Assembly: GCA_050246915.1 (NCBI GenBank) | Contig: JBFWVD010000015.1 | Span: 22,378 to 86,377, forward strand | DNA length: 64,000 bases | Direction of reading: 5' to 3' | Source of the DNA: JBFWVD01 sp050246915 | GTDB taxonomy: Bacteria > Actinomycetota > Acidimicrobiia > Acidimicrobiales > Ilumatobacteraceae | Part shown: positions 17,124-26,676 of the stretch, in pieces | How positions within the stretch are numbered: the first letter of the stretch is position 1 | Layout: each line of letters opens with the position of its first letter | Made by a program: the position numbers and the translations under genes | The notes under the pieces: generated by a model | Seen by the model: the letters and a program-made list of their open reading frames with translations, nothing else | The model's database searches: none | What the model was told of the DNA's origin: nothing

Positions 17124-17696
17124 GTGTCCGACGATCCCCGTGACCACATCCTGGCCGAGGCCTTGCGCCTCGTCGGCGATCACGGCATCGCCCGGACGTC
17201 GATGGCGGATGTGGCCAGCGCGGCCGGTGTGAGCCGAGCGACGTTGTATCGCTACTTCCCCGGCGGCAAGGACGAGGTGATGGAGTCGCTGGTGTCGTGG
17301 GAGCAACTGCGCTTCCTCGACCGACTGCGAGACGCGGTCGACGATGCCGACGACCTCGCCGATCTGTTGGAGCGGGCGTTGATGGTGGCCAAACGCCAGC
17401 TCGACGGCCATTCCCAGCTGCAGCGGGTGCTGGTCACCGAGCCCGAGCGGCTGTTCCCGCTCTTCATGCGGACCAACAGCCGGATCAAGGACCTCGTGAG
17501 TCGCTATCTGCACACCCGATTGACTCGTATGGATCTGGCCGACGGCGTCGATCCGGCCTGGGCGGCCGATGAGCTGGCCCGGATGTTCCTCGGCCACATC
17601 GGCGCGGCCGGGCCGTGGGATCTCGACGATCCGGCCCAGGTCCGGAACCTCGTGGTCGGCTGCTTCTTGAAGGGAATTGTCCCCGCCGCGCCTTGA
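17124..17696 (+). CDS. TetR-family transcriptional regulator (first of pair)
   Basis: A 190-residue TetR/AcrR repressor. N-terminal helix-turn-helix: GIARTSMADVASAAGVSRAT then LYRYFPGGKDEVM (the YxYF/GGK signature, ~20-60). The ligand domain is helical and unremarkable. I chose GTG 17124 because DDPRDHILAEALRLVGDHGI is the expected first helix; an ATG at 17085 would add 13 residues and crowd the divergent secreted-protein gene. The second TetR gene starts 32 nt after its stop; the two HTH regions are similar, so they may be old duplicates. It probably controls itself, its divergent neighbour or the downstream AurF-like gene. Confidence 0.85.
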   Translation: MSDDPRDHILAEALRLVGDHGIARTSMADVASAAGVSRATLYRYFPGGKDEVMESLVSWEQLRFLDRLRDAVDDADDLADLLERALMVAKRQLDGHSQLQRVLVTEPERLFPLFMRTNSRIKDLVSRYLHTRLTRMDLADGVDPAWAADELARMFLGHIGAAGPWDLDDPAQVRNLVVGCFLKGIVPAAP

Positions 17697-17726
17697 CGAT
17701 GAGACGGATCAATGCAGAATGTCTCA
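17693..17726 (+). promoter_or_regulatory. Promoter and operator of second TetR gene
   Basis: TTGACG (17693-17698), overlapping the previous stop codon, and CAGAAT (17715-17720) are spaced 16 nt, and the -10 lies seven nt before ATG 17728, so transcription should begin at or next to the start codon. An inverted repeat TGAGAC-N15-GTCTCA (17700-17726) spans the spacer and -10, the usual place for a TetR-type autorepressor to block RNA polymerase. Binding by either TetR is inferred. Confidence 0.65.
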
Positions 17727-17727
17727 C

Positions 17728-18375
17728 ATGGTTCGCGTGGCGTCCGGCACACCTGGCGAGGCGATCGCTCTCGAGGCCCGGGTCATCGCCGGGGCGCGTG
17801 CCGCGGTCTGTCGATGGGGATGGCGGCGCACATCGGTCGACGACATCGCCCGAGAGGCGCAGGTGAGTCGGGCATCGGTGTATCGATGCTTTCCCGGCGG
17901 GCGCGACGCGGTGATGTCCTCGTTGCTGGCCGACGAGCGTGCCCGGTTCGAGTCCCTGATCGCTCAGTGCCGCGCCGAGCATCTCGACGACACGCTGGTC
18001 GAGTTGTTGATGCGTACCGCTCGCTGGTTCGGCCAGAACCAGATGCTGCAGTTCGTGCTCCAACACGAACCCGATCTCATCGGACCGCATCTCGCCTTCG
18101 CCGGCGGGGATCGTGTGCTCGCCGACGCTGCGCCAGCCGTCGCGTCACTCCTCGCCCCGTTCCTCCCCAGCGATGACGGCGCCAGCGAGCGCGTGATCGA
18201 TTGGTTGACGCGGCTGATCCGCAGCCATCTGCTCGCTCCGTCGCCCCACGTCGCGTTCGCCGACTCCGCCTCCGTGCGACGACTGGTCGACCGCTTCATC
18301 GTGCCGGTGTTCGTTGGCGCTGACCGCGAACACCGTCCCGCTGAACCCCCACTCTTGGTCAGGAGCACCTCGTGA
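17728..18375 (+). CDS. TetR-family transcriptional regulator (second of pair)
   Basis: A 215-residue TetR protein. HTH: GWRRTSVDDIAREAQVSRAS then VYRCFPGGRDAVM (~30-70). The C-terminal domain ends with FIVPVFVGADREHRPAEPPL. Start ATG 17728 is supported by the leaderless promoter just upstream; ATG 17719 is an in-frame alternative. Its stop overlaps the start of the di-iron protein gene (GTGA, 18372-18375), so repressor and enzyme are made from one transcript. Confidence 0.85.
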   Translation: MVRVASGTPGEAIALEARVIAGARAAVCRWGWRRTSVDDIAREAQVSRASVYRCFPGGRDAVMSSLLADERARFESLIAQCRAEHLDDTLVELLMRTARWFGQNQMLQFVLQHEPDLIGPHLAFAGGDRVLADAAPAVASLLAPFLPSDDGASERVIDWLTRLIRSHLLAPSPHVAFADSASVRRLVDRFIVPVFVGADREHRPAEPPLLVRSTS

Positions 18376-19478
18376 GCACCTTCGACGAACTGATCGGGCG
18401 CAGCGCCCTCGACGACATCGAGGCCATCCTCGCCGTGCACAACGACGATGTCGACGCCGTCGAACACGTGGTCCGGGACAACGCCGACACCATCTTCACG
18501 TGGGACTACGACCTCGCCCGACCCGCGCTGCGCAAGCTGTACGAGAAGGCCAAGGTCGGGCAGTGGAACGCCCAGACCGATCTGCCGTGGCATCTGGACG
18601 TCGACCCCGAGAAGGTCGTCGCCGAGAACCAGGCGGCCATCGGACGCAGCGTGGGATCTGATCCGACCATCTACGTCGGTACTGCCGTGGAGCACTGGGG
18701 CGACAAGGAGTGGACGGCGTTCGGCATCGAATCGCAGAACTGGATGCTGTCGCAGTTCATGCACGGCGAGCAGGGGGCGCTCATCTGCACGGCCAAGATC
18801 GTCGAGACCGTGCCGTGGTACGACGCCAAGTTGTATGCGTCGACCCAGGTGATGGACGAAGCCCGTCACGTCGAGGTGTTCCACAAGTACCTCAACGAGA
18901 AGTTGCCTGGGCACTACCCGATCAACGCACACCTGCGTCTGCTGCTCGACGACATCGTCGCCGACTCGCGATGGGACATGACGTATCTGGGCATGCAGAT
19001 CATGGTGGAGGGCCTCGCGCTCGCGGCGTTCGGCTTCCAGCACCAGATCACATCGGAGCCGTTGCTCAAACAGCTGCTGCGATACGTGATGAGCGACGAG
19101 GCCCGCCATGTGGCGTTCGGAGTGTTGTCTCTCAAGGAGATCTATGAGCAGATGACCACGGCGGAGATCCGCGAGCGCCAGGAGTTCGCGTTCGAGGCCG
19201 CAGTGCGCATGCGCGATCGGTTCCTGCAACAAGAGGTCTGGGACCGGTTGGGGGTGGACGCGCGATCGATCGTCCCGGTGGTGCTGAACGATCCCGGTCG
19301 CAAGCTGTTCCAGCAGATGCTGTTCGCCAAGATCGTCCCGAATTGCTCGAAGCTGGGTCTGCTCGACGCGGCTGACGGCTGGCTCCGACATCGGTTCGAG
19401 GAGTTGGGCGTCATCGAGTTCGAGCACTGGGTCGACACCACGGCCGAGTACGAGAGCCTGGCACTCGACCAGACCTGA
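18372..19478 (+). CDS. Ferritin-like di-iron protein, AurF family oxygenase candidate
   Basis: A 368-residue helical protein with two ExxH iron ligands in near-identical motifs: MDEARHVEVFHKYL (~160) and MSDEARHVAFGVLSL (~240), plus upstream glutamates in FMHGEQGALI. This pattern is that of AurF-like di-iron N-oxygenases and related ferritin-like proteins. Reaction and substrate are unknown; TetR-AurF-like pairs are often seen in actinobacteria. GTG 18372 overlaps the TetR stop. After its stop (19478) there is a 146-bp gap before dapA, so it ends the three-gene module. Confidence 0.85.
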   Translation: MSTFDELIGRSALDDIEAILAVHNDDVDAVEHVVRDNADTIFTWDYDLARPALRKLYEKAKVGQWNAQTDLPWHLDVDPEKVVAENQAAIGRSVGSDPTIYVGTAVEHWGDKEWTAFGIESQNWMLSQFMHGEQGALICTAKIVETVPWYDAKLYASTQVMDEARHVEVFHKYLNEKLPGHYPINAHLRLLLDDIVADSRWDMTYLGMQIMVEGLALAAFGFQHQITSEPLLKQLLRYVMSDEARHVAFGVLSLKEIYEQMTTAEIRERQEFAFEAAVRMRDRFLQQEVWDRLGVDARSIVPVVLNDPGRKLFQQMLFAKIVPNCSKLGLLDAADGWLRHRFEELGVIEFEHWVDTTAEYESLALDQT

Positions 19479-19624
19479 GGCGTTGCGAACGGGTTGTTCC
19501 AGCTCAGGGCCGCAACGGCCAGGACCTTTCGCAAATCGGTTGGTAGCGTTTGGCCACGCGTCACCTCGGATCCACCTCTGGATCATCTCCGTGGCGTCGA
19601 TGGATGAGCAGCGGAGGTTCCACC

Positions 19625-20536
19625 ATGGCAGCACGATTCGGAGCGGTGTTGACCGCCATGGTCACCCCGTTCAACGAGGACGGCTCGCTCGATCTCGACG
19701 GGGCCGCGCGCTTGGCCCGTCACCTGCAGGACAACGGCAACGACGGACTCGTCATCGCTGGTACGACGGGCGAGGCGCCGGTGCTCACCGACGCCGAGCG
19801 ACTGTCACTGTTCGAGGCGGTCATCGGCGCGGTCACCATCCCGGTCATCGCCGGGTCCGGCACCAACGACACGCTGCACTCGATCCACATGACCGCCGAG
19901 GCCACCAAGCTCGGCGCGGCCGGCATCTTGGCGGTGTGCCCGTATTACAACCGCCCGTCGCAAGATGGCATCGAGGCCCATCTGCGCGCCGTGGCCGGCG
20001 CCACTGACCTGCCGGTCATCGTCTACGACATCCCGGTCCGCACCGGTCGCAAGATCGCCAGCGCTCGCATCTTGAAGCTCGCCCGCGAGGTGTCCAATGT
20101 CCTGGCGCTCAAGGACGCTGCTGGTAACCCGGCCGAGACGGCCTCGCTCATCTCCCAGGCCCCGGAGGGGTTCGAGGTGTACTCCGGCGACGACGGACTC
20201 ACCTTGCCGTTGCTGGCGGTCGGAGCTGTCGGCGTCATCGGGGTGGCGTCGCATTGGAGCGCCCAGGACCACGCCGACATGATCGCCCTGTTCGCCAAGG
20301 GCGATGTGGCGGCGGCCCGAGCGATCAACGCTCGTCTGGTCGAGAGCTTCGCGTTCGAGACCGGCGACGATGCGCCCAACCCACTGCCGACCAAGGCCAT
20401 GATGCGTGTCATGGGCCTTCCTGCTGGCCAGGCTCGACTGCCCATGGGCCCGGCGCCGCAGTGGCTCGAGCCGCGGGCCCGCGAGGTCCGGGCCAACTTG
20501 AACAGCGCCCGCGAGAGCGCTGCGGAGCGGTCCTGA
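19625..20536 (+). CDS. dapA: 4-hydroxy-tetrahydrodipicolinate synthase
   Basis: Condenses pyruvate and aspartate semialdehyde, the first DAP-branch step. 303 residues. GTTGEAPVLTDAE (substrate-binding Thr-Thr), VIVYDIPVRTG (catalytic Tyr), VLALKDAAGN (Schiff-base Lys) and VYSGDDGLTLPLLAVGAVG are all present. ATG 19625 has GGAGG at 19613-19617 with seven-nt spacing, which decides the start over an upstream in-frame ATG at 19550. RNase J follows after 136 bp, an order common in actinobacteria. Confidence 0.96.
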   Translation: MAARFGAVLTAMVTPFNEDGSLDLDGAARLARHLQDNGNDGLVIAGTTGEAPVLTDAERLSLFEAVIGAVTIPVIAGSGTNDTLHSIHMTAEATKLGAAGILAVCPYYNRPSQDGIEAHLRAVAGATDLPVIVYDIPVRTGRKIASARILKLAREVSNVLALKDAAGNPAETASLISQAPEGFEVYSGDDGLTLPLLAVGAVGVIGVASHWSAQDHADMIALFAKGDVAAARAINARLVESFAFETGDDAPNPLPTKAMMRVMGLPAGQARLPMGPAPQWLEPRAREVRANLNSARESAAERS

Positions 20537-20672
20537 TCACGTCGGACTCCCTCGCTGAGCGGCGGATTCCTCGCTGCACCGCACATGCGAGGCCCGTGTT
20601 GGGCCATCATGCACGCATGAGATCAGCCGAACTTCCTGCAGCTGTGCGCTGCGTCACGTCGAGCACGAGCGC

Positions 20673-22334
20673 ATGAGCGGCAACGTTCGCATCGCCTTCC
20701 TGGGCGGCCTCGGCGAGATCGGCCGCAACTGCATGGTGTTCGAGATCGACGATCGGCTCATGCTGCTCGACTGCGGTCTCATGTTCCCCGAGGCCGACAT
20801 GCACGGCATCGACCTCGTCCTGCCCGACTTCACCTGGCTGCGCGAGAACGCCGAGCGCATCGAGGGATGCGTCGTCACCCACGGTCACGAGGACCACGTC
20901 GGGGGACTCAGCTACCTGTTGCGCGACCATTCGTTCCCCATCTACGGCTCGGCGCTCAGCTTGGGTCTGGCCCGCGGTCGCATCGAGGAGGCCGGGCTCC
21001 TCGGCAAGACCGAGCTCATCACGGTGAAGGACAACGAACGCCGCCGGATCGGGCCGTTCGACATCGAGTTCATCCCCGTCACCCACTCGGTGCCCCACGC
21101 CTTCGCTACTGCGTGGCACACCCCGCAAGGAGTGGTGCTGCACTCTGGTGACTTCAAGCTCGATCTCACTCCCGTCGATGGTCGCCGCACCGATCTGTCG
21201 CGCATCGGGGCGCTGGCCACCGAAGGTGGCATCCGTCTGCTGTTGTCGGACTCCACCAACGCCGAGGAGAAGGGCCATGCCCCGAGCGAGACCGAGGTCG
21301 GCTCGGTCCTGCGTCACCTGTTCCACGAGCACGCCGGACGCCGCATCATCACCGCGTCGTTCGCATCGCACATCCATCGCATCCAGCAGATCGCCGATGC
21401 GGCGGTGGCCACTGGTCGCGTGGTGGCGACACTGGGGTTGTCGATGAAGCGCAACGTGCGCATGGCTCGCGACCTCGGCCTGCTGCAGATCCCTGATGCA
21501 AGTTTGGTTGACGTCGAGAAGATCGACAACATCCCGCCCGGGCAGGTGTGCGTCATCTCCACCGGTAGTCAGGGTGAACCGATGAGCGCTCTCAGCCTCA
21601 TGGCCTCGGGCGATTCGCGCTGGTTGAAGATCACCAGTGACGACACGGTGATCTTGTCCAGCCATGCCATCCCCGGCAACGAGTTCAATGTCAACAAGGT
21701 CATCGACGGCTTGCTGCGCGCCGGGGCCGAGGTGGTTCACTCCGGTGTCGCCGACGTGCACGCCACCGGTCACGCGCAGGCCGACGAGCTCAAGACCTTC
21801 ATGGCCATCGCCAAGCCGCAGTACTTCGTGCCGGTGCACGGGGAGTACCGGCACCTCATGGCGCATGCGAAGTTGGCCAATGTCATGGGCATCGCCAACG
21901 ACAACGTGCTGTTGTGCGAGGACGGCGACGTCATCGAGATCAAGGACACGGGTGTCGAGTTCGCTGGACGGGTGCCATCGGGCTATCTCTACGTCGACGG
22001 CATCGTGGGCGATGTCGGCCACGGCGTGTTGCGTGATCGCAAGGTGCTCGCCGAAGAGGGCGTCGTGGTGGCCGTTGTCGTTGTCGACCGTTCCTCGGGT
22101 CAGGTCATCGGTGACCCCGAGATCATCACCCGGGGATGGGTGTATGCCCCCGAAGCCGAGGATCTCCTCGGTGAGGCCGAGTCCAAGGTGCGGGTGGCGG
22201 TCGAGCAGGCCTTCGCCAACGGTCAGCGCGATGTGGAGGCACTCGAGCGCGAGGTGCGTCGCTCGCTCGGCAAGTTCGTGAGCGAGCGGACCAAGCGCCG
22301 TCCGATGATCGTGCCGATGGTCGTCGAAACCTGA
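20673..22334 (+). CDS. rnj: Ribonuclease J
   Basis: A 553-residue metallo-beta-lactamase/beta-CASP ribonuclease with 5'-3' exo- and endonuclease activity in RNA processing. N-terminal GGLGEIGRNCMVFE, zinc-site VTHGHEDHVGGL (HxHxDH), the downstream metal ligand in LHSGDFKLDLT, the beta-CASP helix region (FASHIHRIQQI, STGSQGEPMSAL) and VPVHGEYRHL (motif C) are seen, followed by the C-terminal RNase J domain. ATG 20673 gives the canonical first strand. It pairs functionally with PNPase at the window start. Confidence 0.95.
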   Translation: MSGNVRIAFLGGLGEIGRNCMVFEIDDRLMLLDCGLMFPEADMHGIDLVLPDFTWLRENAERIEGCVVTHGHEDHVGGLSYLLRDHSFPIYGSALSLGLARGRIEEAGLLGKTELITVKDNERRRIGPFDIEFIPVTHSVPHAFATAWHTPQGVVLHSGDFKLDLTPVDGRRTDLSRIGALATEGGIRLLLSDSTNAEEKGHAPSETEVGSVLRHLFHEHAGRRIITASFASHIHRIQQIADAAVATGRVVATLGLSMKRNVRMARDLGLLQIPDASLVDVEKIDNIPPGQVCVISTGSQGEPMSALSLMASGDSRWLKITSDDTVILSSHAIPGNEFNVNKVIDGLLRAGAEVVHSGVADVHATGHAQADELKTFMAIAKPQYFVPVHGEYRHLMAHAKLANVMGIANDNVLLCEDGDVIEIKDTGVEFAGRVPSGYLYVDGIVGDVGHGVLRDRKVLAEEGVVVAVVVVDRSSGQVIGDPEIITRGWVYAPEAEDLLGEAESKVRVAVEQAFANGQRDVEALEREVRRSLGKFVSERTKRRPMIVPMVVET

Positions 22335-22367
22335 CCAGGTCCGTGAGCGGCCTGCCAACATTGGGGC

Positions 22368-24185
22368 ATGACCGCCATCGATGATGTGGTGTGGGACCTC
22401 GAGCCGTTGCTCGAGGGCACCACAACCGACGAACTGCTCGACCGCGCCGCGCTCATCGCTGATGAGTTGGTGCTCTCCCGGGGTCTCGTCGCCTCGATGG
22501 ACGCCCGGCAACTGGCGGCGTTCATGCATCGCCTGTCCGACTTGCACGAGACGCTCGGCCGCGCCGGGTCGTTCTCGTCACTGCGATTCGCCGCCGATAC
22601 CTCCAACGCCGAGATCGCTGCCGCCATGCAGCAGGTGGGAGAACGGTCAACGGCCATCACCACGCCGTTGGTGTTCTTCGAGCTCGAGTGGTGCGCTGTC
22701 GACGACGCCCGAGCTGAGGCGCTGTTGGCCGATGAGCAGTTGGCCTTCTGCCGCCATCATCTTGCGTCGATGCGGCGCTTCACCCCGCATCAGCTCTCCG
22801 AGGCCGAGGAACGACTCGACAGCGAGAAGTCGATCTCGGGCATCTCGGCGTGGACCCGTCTGTTCGGCGAACTGACCGCGGCGATCACGTGCATCGTCCC
22901 TGATCCATCTGGCCCGGATGCGTCCCCCGAAGGCGACAGCGAGGGCGCGACCAAGACAGTCGGTCTCGATCAGGGCATCGCCATGTTGTTCTCGCCCGAT
23001 CGATCGGTGCGGCAGCGATCACACGCCGGGGTCACTGCCGCGCTCGACGCCGGCATCAAGACCCGTGCCTACATCTACAACACGGTGATCCTGGACCGCT
23101 CGATCGATGACCGGCTCCGTCGCTACGACACTTGGATCTCGTCGTGGAACCTGAACAACCAAGCCAGCGACGCCAGCGTGAAGGCGCTGGTGCACGCCGT
23201 GCGCACCCGCTACGACATCCCGCAGCGTTGGTACCGGCTCAAGTCACAGCTGCTCGGCCACGAGCTCACCGACTATGACCGCTACGCCGCCGTCACCGAG
23301 AGTCGGGACGCGGTCAGCTGGGCTGACGGAACCGCCATCGTGCTCGATGCGTATCGGGCCTTCTCGCCGGAGCTCGCCAAGGTGGTGGGGGAGTTCATCG
23401 AGAACCGTTGGATCGACGTTCCGCCCCGCCCCGGCAAGCGTCCCGGGGCGTTCTGCAGCTACACCGTCCCCTCCCACCACCCTTACCTCTTCCTCAACTG
23501 GACCAATCGCAACGAGGACGTGCTCACGCTCGCCCACGAGCTCGGCCATGGGCTGCATGGCTATCTGGCGCGCCCCCAAGGCGTGTTCCATCAGTGGACT
23601 CCGCTGACCGTGGCCGAGACTGCTTCGGTGTTCGGTGAGACCCTGACCTTCAATCGGCTGCTCGATCAGACCGCCGATCCTTCGGCGCGCCTCGCATTGC
23701 TGGCCGGTCAGGTCGAAGGTGGCATCGGCACCGTGTTCCGTCAGACGGCGATGCACTGCTTCGAGGAGGCTGTGCACACCAGTCGTCGTCGCGATGGGGA
23801 GTTGAGCGTCGAGCGGTTCGGTGACCTGTGGATCGAGACCCAGCGCGAGATGCTCGGTGATGCCGTCACGCTCACCGACGGCTACCGCTCGTGGTGGAGC
23901 TACATCCCGCACTTCATCAACACGCCCGGGTACGTGTACGCCTACGCCTTCGGTCAGCTGTTGGCCCTGAGCGTGTTCGGCCGCTACGTCGAGGTGGGAT
24001 CATCGTTCGTGCCTCGCTATCTGGACATGCTGGCCGCCGGCGGCTCGCGTTCGCCCGAGGAGCTGGCGGCCATGGTCGGCTGTGATCTTGCTGACCCGGC
24101 GTTCTGGGACGGCGGGCTCGCCATCATGTCAAGTCATGTTGACGCGGCCGCGCAGGCGGCTCGGGACCTGGGCCGCGTGTCCTGA
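22368..24185 (+). CDS. M3 family oligoendopeptidase (PepF-like)
   Basis: A 605-residue zinc endopeptidase for oligopeptides. The thermolysin-like zinc motif is LAHELGHGLHGYL (HELGH, ~390), with the downstream glutamate in TASVFGETLTFN. N-terminal helical half includes WDLEPLLEG and a typical SLRFAADTS; the C-terminal WSYIPHFINTPGYVYAYAFG matches the M3B group. Full length for family. CAACAT lies six nt before ATG 22368, so translation may be leaderless. It sits between RNase J and ftsK, all on the plus strand. Confidence 0.93.
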   Translation: MTAIDDVVWDLEPLLEGTTTDELLDRAALIADELVLSRGLVASMDARQLAAFMHRLSDLHETLGRAGSFSSLRFAADTSNAEIAAAMQQVGERSTAITTPLVFFELEWCAVDDARAEALLADEQLAFCRHHLASMRRFTPHQLSEAEERLDSEKSISGISAWTRLFGELTAAITCIVPDPSGPDASPEGDSEGATKTVGLDQGIAMLFSPDRSVRQRSHAGVTAALDAGIKTRAYIYNTVILDRSIDDRLRRYDTWISSWNLNNQASDASVKALVHAVRTRYDIPQRWYRLKSQLLGHELTDYDRYAAVTESRDAVSWADGTAIVLDAYRAFSPELAKVVGEFIENRWIDVPPRPGKRPGAFCSYTVPSHHPYLFLNWTNRNEDVLTLAHELGHGLHGYLARPQGVFHQWTPLTVAETASVFGETLTFNRLLDQTADPSARLALLAGQVEGGIGTVFRQTAMHCFEEAVHTSRRRDGELSVERFGDLWIETQREMLGDAVTLTDGYRSWWSYIPHFINTPGYVYAYAFGQLLALSVFGRYVEVGSSFVPRYLDMLAAGGSRSPEELAAMVGCDLADPAFWDGGLAIMSSHVDAAAQAARDLGRVS

Positions 24186-24249
24186 CCTCAGGAACCGCCT
24201 CGGTGATTGCCACGGCAAACAGGCGTTCGGCCACTAGGGTCGACGCGCC

Positions 24250-26676
24250 ATGGCCACTCGGCAGACATCTCGGCGAGCACCTGCTCGCAAACGGTCCCGG
24301 TCGCGTCGGCGCCGCCAGCCGTTCCTGCGCGGCGTGGTGTCCGGCCACGAGGCCGATCTGTTCGGTCTGGCCATCATCGTGCTGGCGGTGGTCACCGCTC
24401 TGGGCGTCTATCTCGACGTGGCGGGCCCGCTCGGCCGTGGTATCGACACCGCGGCCGGTGCCGTGCTCGGCGTGGGTCGCTATCTGGCCCCAGCCCTGTT
24501 CGTGCTGGCCGGAGTGGCCATGGTGCGCGGCTTCACCAGCGAGCGCACCGGCAAGGTCGCGGTCGGCACGATGTTGCTGGCCTTGGTCACCTTGGGGTTC
24601 TTGCACCTGGCGAAGGGCCCGCACGAATGGCCCGGCCGGGTTGACGATGTGGTGCAGATCGTCGTCAGCGACCGAACGCCGTCGGTCGAGGCAGCGGTAC
24701 GGCTCGATGGCGTGCGCGACGCCGGGGGATGGGTGGGTGCCACGGTTGCGCAGCCCCTTCGGTCATCGGCCGGCCCGCTCGGGGCCGGAGCGATCTTGGC
24801 CGCCATCGGCCTGCTCGGCGCCTTGCTGATCACGGGCAGCACGCTGCTGCGCTTCGGTGAGATCCTCGGCATCGGCGTGCGGCCCGTGGCACGCGGCACC
24901 AAGTCGGTGCTCGGGCAGATGACCTCCCTGGCGCGCGAGCGCGTGCCAACCGAAGACATGGACGACACGCCTGCGTTCGGGAGTCGTCGACCCATGCCGG
25001 TGCTCTACGACGGAGCAGACGACGATCCTGATGAGCCGGCGGGCGCGTCGGTGGAAGCCGAGCCGCCGGCGGCCAAGAAGCCGAAGCCACCGAAGAGCCC
25101 GGTGTTCCACAACAACACCGCGCCAGGCGAGCAACTCGAGATCGACCTCGGGCCCGGAGCACAGCGAGGACCGTGGAAGCTGCCGTCGCTGGCGTTGCTG
25201 GAGCGCACCAGCGCGCAAGAGGTGAACCGCGCCGAGATCGAAGAAGGCGGCCGGATTCTCGAAGGCTCGTTGGCCTCCCACGGCGTGGAGACCCGCCTCG
25301 TGGGCATGACGGTCGGCCCGACGGTGACCCGTTACGAGCTAGAGCTCGGGCCCGGTGTGAAGGTGGCCCGCGTCACCGCGCTCAACAAGGACATCGCCTA
25401 TTCGATGGCCGCACTCGACGTGCGAATCCTTGCTCCGATCCCCGGCCGGTCGGCCATCGGCATCGAGGTGCCGAACAAGACCCGTCATCTGGTGGCGCTC
25501 GGTGACATCCTGACCGCTCCTGAGGCGATCGCCGCCACCCATCCGCTCGAGGTCGGTGTGGGCCGCGACATCGCCGGGCGCAGCGTCATGCTCAACCTTG
25601 CGGCCACACCCCACATGTTGGTGGCCGGTGCGACCGGCGCCGGCAAGTCGAGCTTCATCAACTCACTCGTGACGTCGGTGCTCATGCGCACCACGCCCGA
25701 TCAGGTGCGGCTCATCCTCATCGACCCCAAGCGCGTCGAGATGGGTCAGTACAACGGCCTGCCCCATCTGCTCACCCAAGTGGTCACCAGCCCGAAGAAG
25801 GCGGCGAACGCGCTGGCGTGGGCGGTGAAGGAGATGGAGCGCCGCTACGACGTGCTGCACGAGGTCGGCGTGCGCGACATCACCGGATACAACGCAGCCT
25901 TCGACCGCGGCGAGATCCGACCCGAGGTCGACGACGCGGGCAATCCCATCACGACCGTCGAGCGGCTGCCGTTCATCGTGCTCGTGGTCGACGAGCTGAA
26001 CGACCTCATGATGGTGGCGGCACGTGATGTCGAGGAGTCAATCACCCGCATCGCACAGATGGCCCGCGCCGTCGGCATCCATCTCGTCATTGCCACGCAG
26101 CGGCCCAGCGTCAACGTCATCACCGGTGTCATCAAGGCCAACGTGCCGACACGGGTGGCGTTCGCGGTGTCGAGCGGCACCGACTCCAAGGTCATCTTGG
26201 ACCAGGTCGGCGCAGAGCGGCTCATCGGCAAGGGCGACATGCTCTACCTCGGCGCGTCATCGAGCGTCGCGCAGCGCATCCAGGGCGCGTGGGTGAGCGA
26301 AGAAGAGGTCCGCAAGGTCACCTCGCACTGGAAGCGTCAGATGGGTGACGACGGCCCGACGTACGTGTCCGGTGTCGAAGGCCCGGAGGACGACGGTGGC
26401 GGTGATCTCGGTGGATTGGTCATGACCAACAACCCCGACGACGCCGATGATGAGCAATTGGTGCGCATGGCCATCGACGTGGTCGTGCGATCGCAGCTGG
26501 GCTCCACCTCGATGCTGCAGCGCAAGCTGAAGGTCGGCTTCGCTCGCGCCGGTCGCATCATGGACCTGCTCGAGCAGCGTGGTGTGGTGGGTCCGAGCGA
26601 GGGTTCCAAGGCTCGCGCCGTGCTGATGAGTGTCGAGGAGTACGAGTCCTTGCTGCGCAACGACACCGAACGATGA
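24250..26676 (+). CDS. ftsK: DNA translocase FtsK/SpoIIIE
   Basis: An 808-residue septal DNA pump that clears chromosomal DNA from the division site. Four membrane helices in the first ~200 residues, a short Pro/Glu-rich linker (~250-290), then the motor: Walker A GATGAGKSSFIN (~457-468), Walker B FIVLVVDELNDLMM, and the C-terminal gamma winged helix (LVRMAIDVVVRSQLGSTSML, FARAGRIMDLLEQRGVVGPS) that reads polar KOPS-type sites. The linker is short relative to E. coli FtsK, as usual outside Proteobacteria. TAGGGT lies nine nt before ATG 24250. Confidence 0.96.
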   Translation: MATRQTSRRAPARKRSRSRRRRQPFLRGVVSGHEADLFGLAIIVLAVVTALGVYLDVAGPLGRGIDTAAGAVLGVGRYLAPALFVLAGVAMVRGFTSERTGKVAVGTMLLALVTLGFLHLAKGPHEWPGRVDDVVQIVVSDRTPSVEAAVRLDGVRDAGGWVGATVAQPLRSSAGPLGAGAILAAIGLLGALLITGSTLLRFGEILGIGVRPVARGTKSVLGQMTSLARERVPTEDMDDTPAFGSRRPMPVLYDGADDDPDEPAGASVEAEPPAAKKPKPPKSPVFHNNTAPGEQLEIDLGPGAQRGPWKLPSLALLERTSAQEVNRAEIEEGGRILEGSLASHGVETRLVGMTVGPTVTRYELELGPGVKVARVTALNKDIAYSMAALDVRILAPIPGRSAIGIEVPNKTRHLVALGDILTAPEAIAATHPLEVGVGRDIAGRSVMLNLAATPHMLVAGATGAGKSSFINSLVTSVLMRTTPDQVRLILIDPKRVEMGQYNGLPHLLTQVVTSPKKAANALAWAVKEMERRYDVLHEVGVRDITGYNAAFDRGEIRPEVDDAGNPITTVERLPFIVLVVDELNDLMMVAARDVEESITRIAQMARAVGIHLVIATQRPSVNVITGVIKANVPTRVAFAVSSGTDSKVILDQVGAERLIGKGDMLYLGASSSVAQRIQGAWVSEEEVRKVTSHWKRQMGDDGPTYVSGVEGPEDDGGGDLGGLVMTNNPDDADDEQLVRMAIDVVVRSQLGSTSMLQRKLKVGFARAGRIMDLLEQRGVVGPSEGSKARAVLMSVEEYESLLRNDTER

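Noticed and set aside
20607..22547. 646-codon minus-strand frame antisense to RNase J
   Set aside because: It mirrors the codon bias of RNase J, is full of His/Arg/Asp/Gly, and contains no recognisable domain; RNase J on the plus strand is certain.
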